This document shows, in pieces, positions 17,312-25,234 of a DNA stretch of 64,000 bases. Source of the DNA: Streptomyces sp. cf386 (GTDB lineage Bacteria; Actinomycetota; Actinomycetes; Streptomycetales; Streptomycetaceae); contig NZ_FNHV01000014.1 of the NCBI RefSeq assembly GCF_900103585.1, forward strand, positions 1 through 64,000, written 5' to 3'. The position numbers and the translations under genes are program-made. How positions within the stretch are numbered: position 1 is the stretch's first letter; each line of letters opens with the position of its first letter. The notes under the pieces were generated by a model, which was not told the DNA's origin, made no database searches, and worked only from the letters and a program-made list of their open reading frames with translations.

Positions 17312-18856
17312 ATGGCTTCGCCTTCCCACCGCCGCACCCTTCTCTCCCGCCGCAGACGGCTCGGCCTCGCCACCGGCGTCGTGCTCGTCGCCGGGGCGCT
17401 GGCGGTGCCCGCCGTCAACGCCGCCACCACCGAGGCCGCGACCGCAACGCCGAGCACCAAGCGGCTGCACGACGACTTCAACGGGGACGGGTATCCCGAC
17501 CTGGCGATCGGCGCGCCGGGCACCACCGTGAACACCCAGTCCGGTGCCGGGTCGGTGAGCGTGCTGTACGGCTCCGCGAGCGGCCTGTCGACCTCCCGCA
17601 AGCAGGTGCTCAAGGGGCCGGGCGTCCCCGACCCGGAGGCGTGGCAGGGCCTGTACGGCGGGCACCTGCAGAGTGCGGACCTCGACGGGGATGGATACGC
17701 CGATCTCCTCTCGTCCCTCAAGGCCTACGTGATGGATCTCGAGGACGGCTATGCGGTCCAGGTCAACTGGGGTGGCCCCAAGGGGCTCTCGACCACCGCG
17801 ACGAGGCTTGCCTGGGCCCCGCAGGGGTCCCTTGCCGGGGGGTGGACCGGCCAGTTCACGGTCGCGGACGTGGACGGCGACAAGCACCCGGACCTGGTGA
17901 CCCTGAGCAACGACAACTGGATGGGCGAGTCCCCCGAGACGGACAACGGGGACGGCACGGTGTTCCACGGGCCGTTCGAACATGGCGGCTGGCCCGCGCG
18001 GAAGAGCTACTTCCGCATCAATCCCGAGGGATACCAGAACTACGAGGCGCTCACCTCCGGCGACGTCAACGGCGACGGCATTGCCGACCTCGCCGTGCAG
18101 TCCACCTTCGTCGACGAGTCCGACTCGCGCGGGGTCGAACTGCTCCTGGGCGGCGCCGACGGCTTCACCTACAAGGGTCTGCTCAAGGACGCGCAGGGCC
18201 GCAGGGTCGGCGGCGAGGACGTCGAGATCGGGGATCTCAACAAGGACGGCTACGGCGACATCGTCGTCGGCCACTCCCTCGACAGCTACGACAGCGACGT
18301 CGAACTCCCCACCAAGGGCGGCGCCTTGGCGGTCGTCCATGGAGGCCCGGCCGGTGTGTCCACCACCCGCAAGCCGGTGTGGATCAACCAGGACACGGCT
18401 GGTGTGCCAGGTACGGGAGAGCGCGGCGACGGCATGGGATCCGGCCTCTCCATCGCCGACACCAACGGCGACGGCTACCTCGATGTGGCGACCGGCCTGC
18501 CTGGCGAGGACCTCGGCAGCATCACCGATGCCGGCGCCGTGCTCGTGCTGCGCGGCAGCGCGAACGGCCTGACCGCCACCGGCGTCAAAACGTTCACCCA
18601 GAACACCAGCGCTGTGCCCGGGACCGCCGAGAAGGGCGACCGTTTCGGTGCGGAGACCGCCCTCGTCGACGCGGACGGCGACAAGAAGGCCGGGCTGATC
18701 GTCGGCGACCCCGCGGAGAACGCCGGCAACGGTTCCGTGTGGGTCTTCTCCGCCACCTCGGGCGGCATCACGGCCGGCGGTTCGTTCTCGTTCGGCTCGG
18801 CCACCATGGGCCTCCCCGCGTCCGGCGCCAAGTTCGGGGCCTCGCTGGCGGACTGA
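17312..18856 (+). CDS. Secreted FG-GAP repeat protein 2
   Basis: Paralogue of the preceding gene, 514 residues, 63 bp downstream. The N-terminus has an Arg-rich n-region (SHRRTLLSRRRR) and a hydrophobic core, suggesting Tat or Sec export. Seven DxDxDGxxD-type loops follow (DFNGDGYPD, DLDGDGYAD, DVDGDKHPD, DVNGDGIAD, DLNKDGYGD, DTNGDGYLD, DADGDKKAG); the last has lost its final Asp. AGGA precedes the ATG. No enzymatic domain is visible. It is probably co-expressed with its neighbours. Confidence 0.85.
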   Translation: MASPSHRRTLLSRRRRLGLATGVVLVAGALAVPAVNAATTEAATATPSTKRLHDDFNGDGYPDLAIGAPGTTVNTQSGAGSVSVLYGSASGLSTSRKQVLKGPGVPDPEAWQGLYGGHLQSADLDGDGYADLLSSLKAYVMDLEDGYAVQVNWGGPKGLSTTATRLAWAPQGSLAGGWTGQFTVADVDGDKHPDLVTLSNDNWMGESPETDNGDGTVFHGPFEHGGWPARKSYFRINPEGYQNYEALTSGDVNGDGIADLAVQSTFVDESDSRGVELLLGGADGFTYKGLLKDAQGRRVGGEDVEIGDLNKDGYGDIVVGHSLDSYDSDVELPTKGGALAVVHGGPAGVSTTRKPVWINQDTAGVPGTGERGDGMGSGLSIADTNGDGYLDVATGLPGEDLGSITDAGAVLVLRGSANGLTATGVKTFTQNTSAVPGTAEKGDRFGAETALVDADGDKKAGLIVGDPAENAGNGSVWVFSATSGGITAGGSFSFGSATMGLPASGAKFGASLAD

Positions 18857-18928
18857 CGGCGACGAGGTCCTCGTACGAAGACCCATCCCGTACGAACATC
18901 CCCCCACGAAACGACAGGAGACAGCACC

Positions 18929-20407
18929 ATGAACAGGCGCAAGGGAACCTGGCGCACGGGACTCGCCGTCGTCATGGCGGTGACGGGTGCGGCGGTTCCG
19001 CCCGCCGCCCACGCGGCCGGCGACGCCCCGTCGGCCACCGCGAAGCTCCAGGACGACTTCAACGGCGACGGCTACTCGGACGTGGCGATCGCGGCGCCCG
19101 AGGCGACCGTCGACGGCAAGACGAAGGCCGGATACGTCGCCGTGGTGTACGGCTCGGCGACCGGGCTCAAGACCTCGTCCAAGCAGGTCGTCAGCCAGAA
19201 CACCACCGGTGTCACCGACTCCGCCGAGACGGGCGACCTGTTCGGCAGTGCGGTGAGCAGCGCGGACCTCGACCGGGACGGCTACGACGACCTCATAGTC
19301 GGCGTCACGGGCGAGGACAGCGTGGAAGGGGGCGCCGAGACCGGGCTCGTGCAGGTCGTCTGGGGCGGCGCGAACGGGCTGTCGGGCGGGGCCGCGTTGG
19401 CGTACGGGCACGAGACGTACGACCGGCTCAGTGAGCGGGGCGAGCTCACCGTCGGCGATGTGAACGGGGACGGGGCACCGGACCTCGTGGTCATCGAGAG
19501 GAATTACAAGCTGCGGGTCATCAAGGGCCCCTTCGGGCGGGACGGCGCCGCGAGCGGTGAGCAGACCGTCCTCGACAACTCCGACCCCCGCTTCCTGGAC
19601 CTGGCCACCGGTGACGTCAACGGTGACGGCATCGACGACGTCGTCGGCGCCATGAACGACGGCGACGAGTACGACCACCGCCGCATCCAGTACTGGCGGG
19701 GCACGCCGGACGGTCTCGCGGAGAAGATCGTGCTGGAGGACAGCCGGGGCTTCTGGATACAGGGCGAGTCCCTCGACCTCGGTGACGTGAACGGCGACGG
19801 CTACGACGACATCGTCGCGGGCCGCGCCGTCGACGGCTACGACAGCGACCTGGACACCCCGCTCCCGAAGGGCGGCCGGGTCGGTTTCGTCCCCGGCGGC
19901 GCCGACGGCCCCGTCGTGAGCAAGGCGATGTACGTCAACCAGGACAGCGCCGGGGTCCCGGGCGCCGCCGAGCGGGGGGACGGCTTCGGCTCCGACGTCT
20001 CGGTCGCGGACGTCAACGGCGACGGGTACGCCGACGTCTCGACCGGCGTCCCCGCCGAGGACTTCGACGGGCTGAGCAACGCGGGCGGCGTCATCGTGCT
20101 GCGCGGCGGTGCGAGCGGGCTGACCGGTGCCGGTGCGACGGGCGTCAACCAGGACACCGCCGGTGTGCCGGGCGCCGCGGAGACCGACGACGCCTTCGGC
20201 CGTACGACCCACCTCGTGGACGCCAACCACGACGGCCGTGCCGAACTCGTCGTCGGCGCACCGGGGGAGAACGCGAACGCCGGGTCGGTGTGGGTGTTCC
20301 AGCCCACGTCGGCCGGGATCACCCCGACCGGCTCGTTCACCTTCGGGGCCGGGACCCTCGGCACCGTCGCGGCGAACGCGAAGCTGGGCTCCGGGTTCAA
20401 TTACTGA
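18929..20407 (+). CDS. Secreted FG-GAP repeat protein 3
   Basis: Third tandem paralogue, 492 residues, with a signal peptide (residues 1 to about 30, cleavage after AHA likely). There are seven calcium loops (DFNGDGYSD, DLDRDGYDD, DVNGDGAPD, DVNGDGIDD, DVNGDGYDD, DVNGDGYAD, DANHDGRAE). It shares with paralogue 2 the C-terminal sequence style ...GSVWVF..TS.GI...GSF.FG, so these two look like the more recent duplicates. A strong RBS (AGGAGA) precedes the ATG. It ends at a hairpin terminator before phoD. Confidence 0.85.
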   Translation: MNRRKGTWRTGLAVVMAVTGAAVPPAAHAAGDAPSATAKLQDDFNGDGYSDVAIAAPEATVDGKTKAGYVAVVYGSATGLKTSSKQVVSQNTTGVTDSAETGDLFGSAVSSADLDRDGYDDLIVGVTGEDSVEGGAETGLVQVVWGGANGLSGGAALAYGHETYDRLSERGELTVGDVNGDGAPDLVVIERNYKLRVIKGPFGRDGAASGEQTVLDNSDPRFLDLATGDVNGDGIDDVVGAMNDGDEYDHRRIQYWRGTPDGLAEKIVLEDSRGFWIQGESLDLGDVNGDGYDDIVAGRAVDGYDSDLDTPLPKGGRVGFVPGGADGPVVSKAMYVNQDSAGVPGAAERGDGFGSDVSVADVNGDGYADVSTGVPAEDFDGLSNAGGVIVLRGGASGLTGAGATGVNQDTAGVPGAAETDDAFGRTTHLVDANHDGRAELVVGAPGENANAGSVWVFQPTSAGITPTGSFTFGAGTLGTVAANAKLGSGFNY

Positions 20408-20417
20408 TCCACCGACA

Positions 20418-20459
20418 GACCCGTTGTGGCAAGGGCACGTTCCGGTGCCGCAACGGGTC
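20418..20459 (+). terminator. Terminator closing the FG-GAP gene cluster
   Basis: GACCCGTTGTGGCA (20418-20431) pairs with TGCCGCAACGGGTC (20446-20459) over 14 bp with one G-U pair, followed by TTCTGTTG. Confidence 0.75.
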
Positions 20460-20575
20460 TTCTGTTGTCTCCCTAGTTGTCATGCACGCGAAGCTCGCAG
20501 TTCAGCAGCCAGGCCGCCCACGGGCGTGAGCATCCGAAGTGTCCAAGAGGCCAGCGAGGCAGGGGAGTTCGCACG

Positions 20576-22135
20576 ATGACCGGTGTTTCCGGATCCGTAT
20601 CGCCCGACCGACGCCGCTTTCTGACCGCCGGAGCCGCCGTGCTCGGCGCCGCGGCCTCCGCCCAGCTGTGGCTGCCGACGGCCGCCCGGGCCGCCGAAAC
20701 CCCGCTGCCCGACGGCGTGTTCAGCCTCGGTGTCGCCTCCGGTGACCCACTGCCCGACGGCATCGTGCTGTGGACACGCCTCGCCCCGGACCCGCTGAAC
20801 GGCGGCGGGATGCCCGACAGCGTGGTGTCCGTCGAGTGGGAGCTCTCGGAGGACGAGCGGTTCAGAAAACCGGTGCGGCGTGGAGTCGCTCAGGCCCGGC
20901 CCGAGTTGGGGCACAGCGTTCACGTGGACGTACGGCGGCTGCGCCCGGGCCGTACCTACTGGTACCGCTTCCGCGTCGGCGGCCAGCTCTCGCCCACCGG
21001 CCGCACCCGCACCGCGCCCCACCCGCACAGCTCCGGAGGACGGCTGCGCATGGCGCTGGCCTCCTGCCAGAACTGGCAGCACGGCTGGTTCACGCCGTAC
21101 GCCGACATGCTGGACCAGGACCCCGACTTCGTCCTCTTCGTCGGCGACTACATCTACGAGTCCACGCCGTCGGCGACGGGTGTACGGCGGCACGAGGGCA
21201 CCGGTGAGCCGTACAGCCTGGTCCAGTACCGCAATCGGTACGCCCAGTACCGCACCGACCCGGACCTCGCCGCGATGCACGCGAACGCGCCCTGGGTGGT
21301 CACCTTCGACGACCACGAGATCGACAACGACTTCGCCGGCGAGATCCCGCAGGACCCGGACAAGCAGCCGCACGACGCGTTCGTGGCCCGGCTGACCGCC
21401 GGCTACCAGGCCTTCTACGAGCACATGCCGGTCCGGGCGAGCGCCATCCCGAACGGCCCGCACATCCAGATGTACCGCCGCCTGGAGTTCGGCCGTCTGG
21501 CCCGGCTCAGTGTGCTGGACACCCGGCAGTACCGCAGCGACCAGGCCAAGAGCCAGGAAGGCGCCCAGGACCCCACGCTCACCATGCTCGGCGCCGAGCA
21601 GAAGCAGTGGCTGGTCGACGGGCTGCGCCACTCGCCGGCCCGCTGGAACATGATCGGCTCGCAGATCATGATGGCCGAGACCGACCTCAAGGTCGGCGAG
21701 GGCAAGCTCTGGTACTACGACGCCTGGGACGGCTATCAGATCGAACGCAACGCCCTGATGCAGGAGTTGAAGCAGGTCCGCAACCCGGTCGTGTTCACCG
21801 GCGACCGCCATCTGACGATGATCAGCGACCTCAAGGAGGACTACGCCGACCCGGGCTCGGACGTCGTGGGCGCGGAGTTCGTCGGTACGTCGATCTCCAG
21901 CAACGGCGACCAGGACCAGGACGCCTTCCACAGGGAGTGGGACCCGCGCCTGCCGGACAACCCGCACTGGAAGCTCCTCGACGCCCATCGCGGCTACCAC
22001 CTCTTCGACATCCGCCGCGACGGCATCGACGCCCAGGTGCGGATCGTGGACACGGTCCGGCAGCAGACGGCCACGCCGAGCACGCTGGCGCGGTTGCGGG
22101 TGGAGGCGGGGCGGCCGGGCGTCGAGGTCGTGTAA
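20576..22135 (+). CDS. phoD: PhoD-type alkaline phosphatase/phosphodiesterase, Tat-exported
   Basis: Secreted metallo-phosphoesterase of 519 residues. The N-terminus has a twin-arginine motif (DRRRFLTAG, about residues 11-19) followed by a hydrophobic segment ending AARA. PhoD signatures are ASCQNWQHG (about 161), LFVGDYIYES, VTFDDHEIDNDF and FTGDRHL, which hold the metal ligands. The B. subtilis homologue cleaves wall teichoic acid phosphodiesters (established), which fits the CDP-ribitol and teichoic-type transferase genes just downstream. The start is the ATG with AGGGGAG 8 nt upstream; an in-frame start at 20477 would bury the signal peptide. No clear PHO box was found. Confidence 0.93.
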   Translation: MTGVSGSVSPDRRRFLTAGAAVLGAAASAQLWLPTAARAAETPLPDGVFSLGVASGDPLPDGIVLWTRLAPDPLNGGGMPDSVVSVEWELSEDERFRKPVRRGVAQARPELGHSVHVDVRRLRPGRTYWYRFRVGGQLSPTGRTRTAPHPHSSGGRLRMALASCQNWQHGWFTPYADMLDQDPDFVLFVGDYIYESTPSATGVRRHEGTGEPYSLVQYRNRYAQYRTDPDLAAMHANAPWVVTFDDHEIDNDFAGEIPQDPDKQPHDAFVARLTAGYQAFYEHMPVRASAIPNGPHIQMYRRLEFGRLARLSVLDTRQYRSDQAKSQEGAQDPTLTMLGAEQKQWLVDGLRHSPARWNMIGSQIMMAETDLKVGEGKLWYYDAWDGYQIERNALMQELKQVRNPVVFTGDRHLTMISDLKEDYADPGSDVVGAEFVGTSISSNGDQDQDAFHREWDPRLPDNPHWKLLDAHRGYHLFDIRRDGIDAQVRIVDTVRQQTATPSTLARLRVEAGRPGVEVV

Positions 22136-22156
22136 CGCCCATCACCACCGGTGGGG

Positions 22157-22184
22157 GACCTGGGACTCATCCGTGTCCCAGGTC
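22157..22184 (+). terminator. Hairpin between phoD and the sulfotransferase-like gene
   Basis: GACCTGGGAC and GTCCCAGGTC form a perfect 10-bp stem with an 8-nt loop, 22 bp past the phoD stop. Confidence 0.6.
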
Positions 22185-22186
22185 AC

Positions 22187-22219
22187 TCTCAGCACAGTCT
22201 CAGGAAGTGCTCTTACCGT
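22187..22219 (+). promoter_or_regulatory. Direct repeat operator candidate and -10 box
   Basis: TCTCAG occurs at 22187-22192 and 22198-22203, exactly 11 bp apart, one helical turn, as for OmpR/PhoB-family response regulators. TACCGT (22214-22219) is a plausible -10, and the start codon follows 9 nt later, so the message could be nearly leaderless. The repeats overlap where the -35 would lie. Confidence 0.45.
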
Positions 22220-22228
22220 CCTCTGACC

Positions 22229-23422
22229 ATGGAGACGGACTGTACGAGAGATGAACTCCCTGCGAACGGCGGCGTGATCACCCCGCTGCCCGCCGGGACC
22301 CGCCTGCTGCACATCGGCCCGCACAAGACGGGCACCACCTCGATCCAGGGCGCGCTGTTCGAGGCGAAGGACGAGATGGCCCGGTACGGCGTCGAGTGGC
22401 CGGCCACCACCCGGCACCCCATGGAGGCCGTCCTGGCCGCCTGCGCCCGCGCCGGAATGCTGGGCGACGCCGCGCCCACCGAGCGGCACTGGGAACGGCT
22501 GCTGGAGCAGGTGCGGGGCACCGGGCGGCGTACGTCCGTGATCAGCAGCGAGTTCTTCGCCGACGCCCCGGACGACGAGACGATCGGGCGGATCGTCGGG
22601 CAGCTCGGCGGTGACCGTGTGCACGTCCTGGTCACGCTGCGTCCACTGGCGCGGATCATGCCCTCGCAGTGGCAGCAGTACGTGCAGAACGGACTGCGCA
22701 TGGGCTACGAGGACTGGCTGGAGCACATGCTCAGGAAGCCGCCGTACGAGAAGCCCAACCCCAGCTTCTGGCGCCGGCACCGGCATGACCGGCTCGTCGA
22801 GCGCTGGGCGCGGGTGGCCGGTCCTGAGCGGGTCACCGTCGTCGTGGTCGACGACCGGGACCGGGAGGGGCTGATGCGCACCTTCGAGGAGTTGCTCGGA
22901 CTGCCCGCTCACCTTCTGCGACCGGTTCCGGACGCGGCGAATCGGTCGCTCACCCTCGCCGAGACCGAAATGCTGCGGAATCTTAATAAGGAATTCCGTG
23001 CCAATGAACTGCCCGAGGAGCTCTATTCACAGCTCGTCCGGAACGGCGCCGTGATGCATATGAAGAACACGTGCGCTCCCGGTCCAGGCGACGTGAAGAT
23101 CTCCACCCCGCGGTGGGCCGTCGAGGAGGCCGCCGAGATCGGCGCGGAGATCGCGGAGCGTATCGGTGGGACGGGGGTGCGCGTCCTGGGTGACATGCGG
23201 CTGCTGTCCGAGACGCAGAAGCCCGCGACCCGCACCGAGGCGGAGCCGCGCATCGCGCCCGAGGCCGCGGCCCAGGCGCTCTACGGCGCCCTCGCCGCGG
23301 CCGCCGCCGCGCCCGTGCGGCACACCGCTGCCGCCAAGTCGCGCACGGTTCACCAGACGTCGTCCAAGGAACTGGTGCGGGTGCTCGGCCACCGCTGCCT
23401 CAAGCGGCTGCGGCTTCGGTGA
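22229..23422 (+). CDS. Sulfotransferase-like P-loop protein
   Basis: Protein of 397 residues. Near the N-terminus it has LLHIGPHKTGTTSIQGAL (about residues 26-43), the 5'-phosphosulfate-binding loop signature of PAPS-dependent sulfotransferases and related P-loop proteins. The rest of the fold is only weakly recognisable and the C-terminal ~60 residues are Ala-rich and basic. The start is the ATG next to the -10 box; an upstream frame (22151) would run through the hairpin. Its position between phoD and the CDP-ribitol-type synthase suggests modification of a wall glycopolymer (inference). A short AT-richer codon patch lies at about 22965-23065. Confidence 0.65.
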   Translation: METDCTRDELPANGGVITPLPAGTRLLHIGPHKTGTTSIQGALFEAKDEMARYGVEWPATTRHPMEAVLAACARAGMLGDAAPTERHWERLLEQVRGTGRRTSVISSEFFADAPDDETIGRIVGQLGGDRVHVLVTLRPLARIMPSQWQQYVQNGLRMGYEDWLEHMLRKPPYEKPNPSFWRRHRHDRLVERWARVAGPERVTVVVVDDRDREGLMRTFEELLGLPAHLLRPVPDAANRSLTLAETEMLRNLNKEFRANELPEELYSQLVRNGAVMHMKNTCAPGPGDVKISTPRWAVEEAAEIGAEIAERIGGTGVRVLGDMRLLSETQKPATRTEAEPRIAPEAAAQALYGALAAAAAAPVRHTAAAKSRTVHQTSSKELVRVLGHRCLKRLRLR

Positions 23423-23603
23423 GCCTGTGCGGTTACTCACAGCAATTCCCGGGCACCCGCGCGGGTACTCTCGGCAAGGACCATGCGTACAAGGTGAATG
23501 ACAGGTTGCGCGCACATATGCGGCCGGGGGCGCTCACCTTGCACTGCGGTAACCCCAAGTGGGACCATTTCCAAGTTCCCAGTCGCCACAAGGTAGGTCA
23601 CCT

Positions 23604-25103
23604 GTGTCCCAGCACATAGCCAAGCCCCGTACCACCGCAGTGATCCTGGCCGGTGGCACCGGTCAGCGGGTGGGTCTGTCGATCCCCAAGCAGCTGCTGA
23701 AGATCGCCGGCAAGGCAGTCATCGAGCACACCCTGACCACCTTCGAGAAGGCCGACTCGATCGACGACATCATCGTGCTGATGGCGCCCGGCTATGTGCC
23801 GGACATCGAGAAGATCGTCGCCAAGGCCGGGTTCACGAAGGTCAAGAAGATCATCGAGGGCGGCTCCACTCGGAACGAGACCACCGAGCGCGCCATCGAC
23901 GCCCTCGGCGAGGGCCTGGCCGAGGGCGAGGACCTCAACGTCCTCTTCCACGACGCCGTACGTCCGTTGCTGTCGCAGCGCGTGATCGACGACTGTGTCG
24001 TGGCGCTGGAGCGCTTCCAGGCCGTCGACGTCGCCATCCCGTCCGCGGACACCATCATCGTCACGCGCACGCACGGCGAGGACGGCGAGTTCATCACCGA
24101 GATCCCGGACCGCTCCCGGCTGCGCCGCGGCCAGACGCCGCAGGCCTTCAAGCTGTCCACGATCAAGCGGGCCTACGAGGTCGCCGCCGGCGACCCCAAC
24201 TTCCAGGCCACCGACGACTGCTCCGTCGTGCTCAAGTACCTGCCGGACGTGCCGATCCACGTCGTCGCGGGTGACGAGTACAACATGAAGGTCACCCAGC
24301 CCGTCGACGTCTTCATCGCCGACAAGCTGTTCCAGCTGGCCTCCACCGCCGCTCCCGAGCAGGTGAGCGAGGAGGCGTACCGCCAGCTGCTGACCGGCAA
24401 GACGTTCGTCGTCTTCGGCGGCTCGTACGGCATCGGCAAGGACATCGCCGAGCTCGCCGAGTCCTACGGCGCCACGGTGTACGCGCTGGGCCGCTCCACC
24501 ACCGGCACGCACGTCGAGAACCCGGAGGAGGTCGACGACGCGCTGTCCAAGGCGTACGCCGAGACCGGACGCATCGACTACGTCGTCAACACCGCCGGTG
24601 TCCTGCGCATCGGCAAGCTGGCCGAGACCGACAACGCCACCATCGAGGAGGCGCTGAAGGTCAACTACCTCGCCCCGGTGCAGATCGCGCGGTCCTCGTA
24701 CAAGTACCTGGCCGAGACCAAGGGCCAGTTGCTGCTGTACACCTCCAGCAGCTACACCCGCGGTCGCGCCGAGTACAGCCTGTACTCCTCGACCAAGGCC
24801 GCCATGGTGAACCTCACCCAGGCCCTCTCCGACGAGTGGGCCGGTGACAGCATCCGCGTCAACTGCATCAACCCGGAGCGCACCGCCACCCCGATGCGCA
24901 CCAAGGCCTTCGGTCAGGAGCCCGCGGGCAGCCTGCTCTCCTCCGAGGCCGTCGCCCGCACCTCCCTCGACGTGCTGCTCTCCGAGCTGACCGGCCATGT
25001 CATCGACGTCCGCCAGCAGGACCCGACGGCGCCCGCCGGAAAGGCGTCCGGCTTCGAGCAGGCGCTGGCGAGTGTTCTGGACCGCCAGGACGGCGTGGCA
25101 TAA
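23604..25103 (+). CDS. Bifunctional cytidylyltransferase/SDR dehydrogenase (probable CDP-ribitol synthase)
   Basis: Fusion protein of 499 residues. Residues 1 to about 235 are an IspD-like cytidylyltransferase (AVILAGGTGQRVGLSIPKQL and a conserved HDAVRPL). From about 265 on is a short-chain dehydrogenase with GGSYGIG for NADP binding and YSSTK as the YxxxK catalytic motif (about 394-398). The same domain order is found in Haemophilus Bcs1/Acs1, which reduce ribulose-5-phosphate and make CDP-ribitol, so synthesis of CDP-ribitol or a related CDP-alditol for a teichoic-type polymer is the best call. The GTG start follows AAGGTAGG. The isoprenoid enzyme IspD is the alternative for the N-terminal half, but the fusion and the adjacent transferases argue against it. 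Confidence 0.85.
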   Translation: MSQHIAKPRTTAVILAGGTGQRVGLSIPKQLLKIAGKAVIEHTLTTFEKADSIDDIIVLMAPGYVPDIEKIVAKAGFTKVKKIIEGGSTRNETTERAIDALGEGLAEGEDLNVLFHDAVRPLLSQRVIDDCVVALERFQAVDVAIPSADTIIVTRTHGEDGEFITEIPDRSRLRRGQTPQAFKLSTIKRAYEVAAGDPNFQATDDCSVVLKYLPDVPIHVVAGDEYNMKVTQPVDVFIADKLFQLASTAAPEQVSEEAYRQLLTGKTFVVFGGSYGIGKDIAELAESYGATVYALGRSTTGTHVENPEEVDDALSKAYAETGRIDYVVNTAGVLRIGKLAETDNATIEEALKVNYLAPVQIARSSYKYLAETKGQLLLYTSSSYTRGRAEYSLYSSTKAAMVNLTQALSDEWAGDSIRVNCINPERTATPMRTKAFGQEPAGSLLSSEAVARTSLDVLLSELTGHVIDVRQQDPTAPAGKASGFEQALASVLDRQDGVA

Positions 25104-25129
25104 TCAGCAGTTAATAGCCTTATGGAATT

Positions 25130-25174
25130 CAGGCCTCTGCGATTCTTCGTTCACGAAGAATTCACAGGGGCCTG
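25130..25174 (+). terminator. Large two-part hairpin before the first teichoic-type transferase
   Basis: The outer stem CAGGCCTCTG/CAGGGGCCTG (10 bp, one G-U) encloses a perfect inner stem ATTCTTCG/CGAAGAAT with a 4-nt loop. It lies between two genes expected to work together, so it may be a partial terminator, a processing site or a leader structure rather than a hard stop. The sequence is unusually AT-rich. Confidence 0.55.
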
Positions 25175-25234
25175 AGTCCTTCCCCGTTCACACCTCGCCC
25201 ATCAGACCGGCCCCTCTCCCTGAGCAGGTTCTCC

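Noticed and set aside
20408..20575. PHO box upstream of phoD
   Set aside because: Looked for GTTCACC-type 11-bp direct repeats; only an isolated GTTCAGC-like match was seen, not enough to call a PhoP site.
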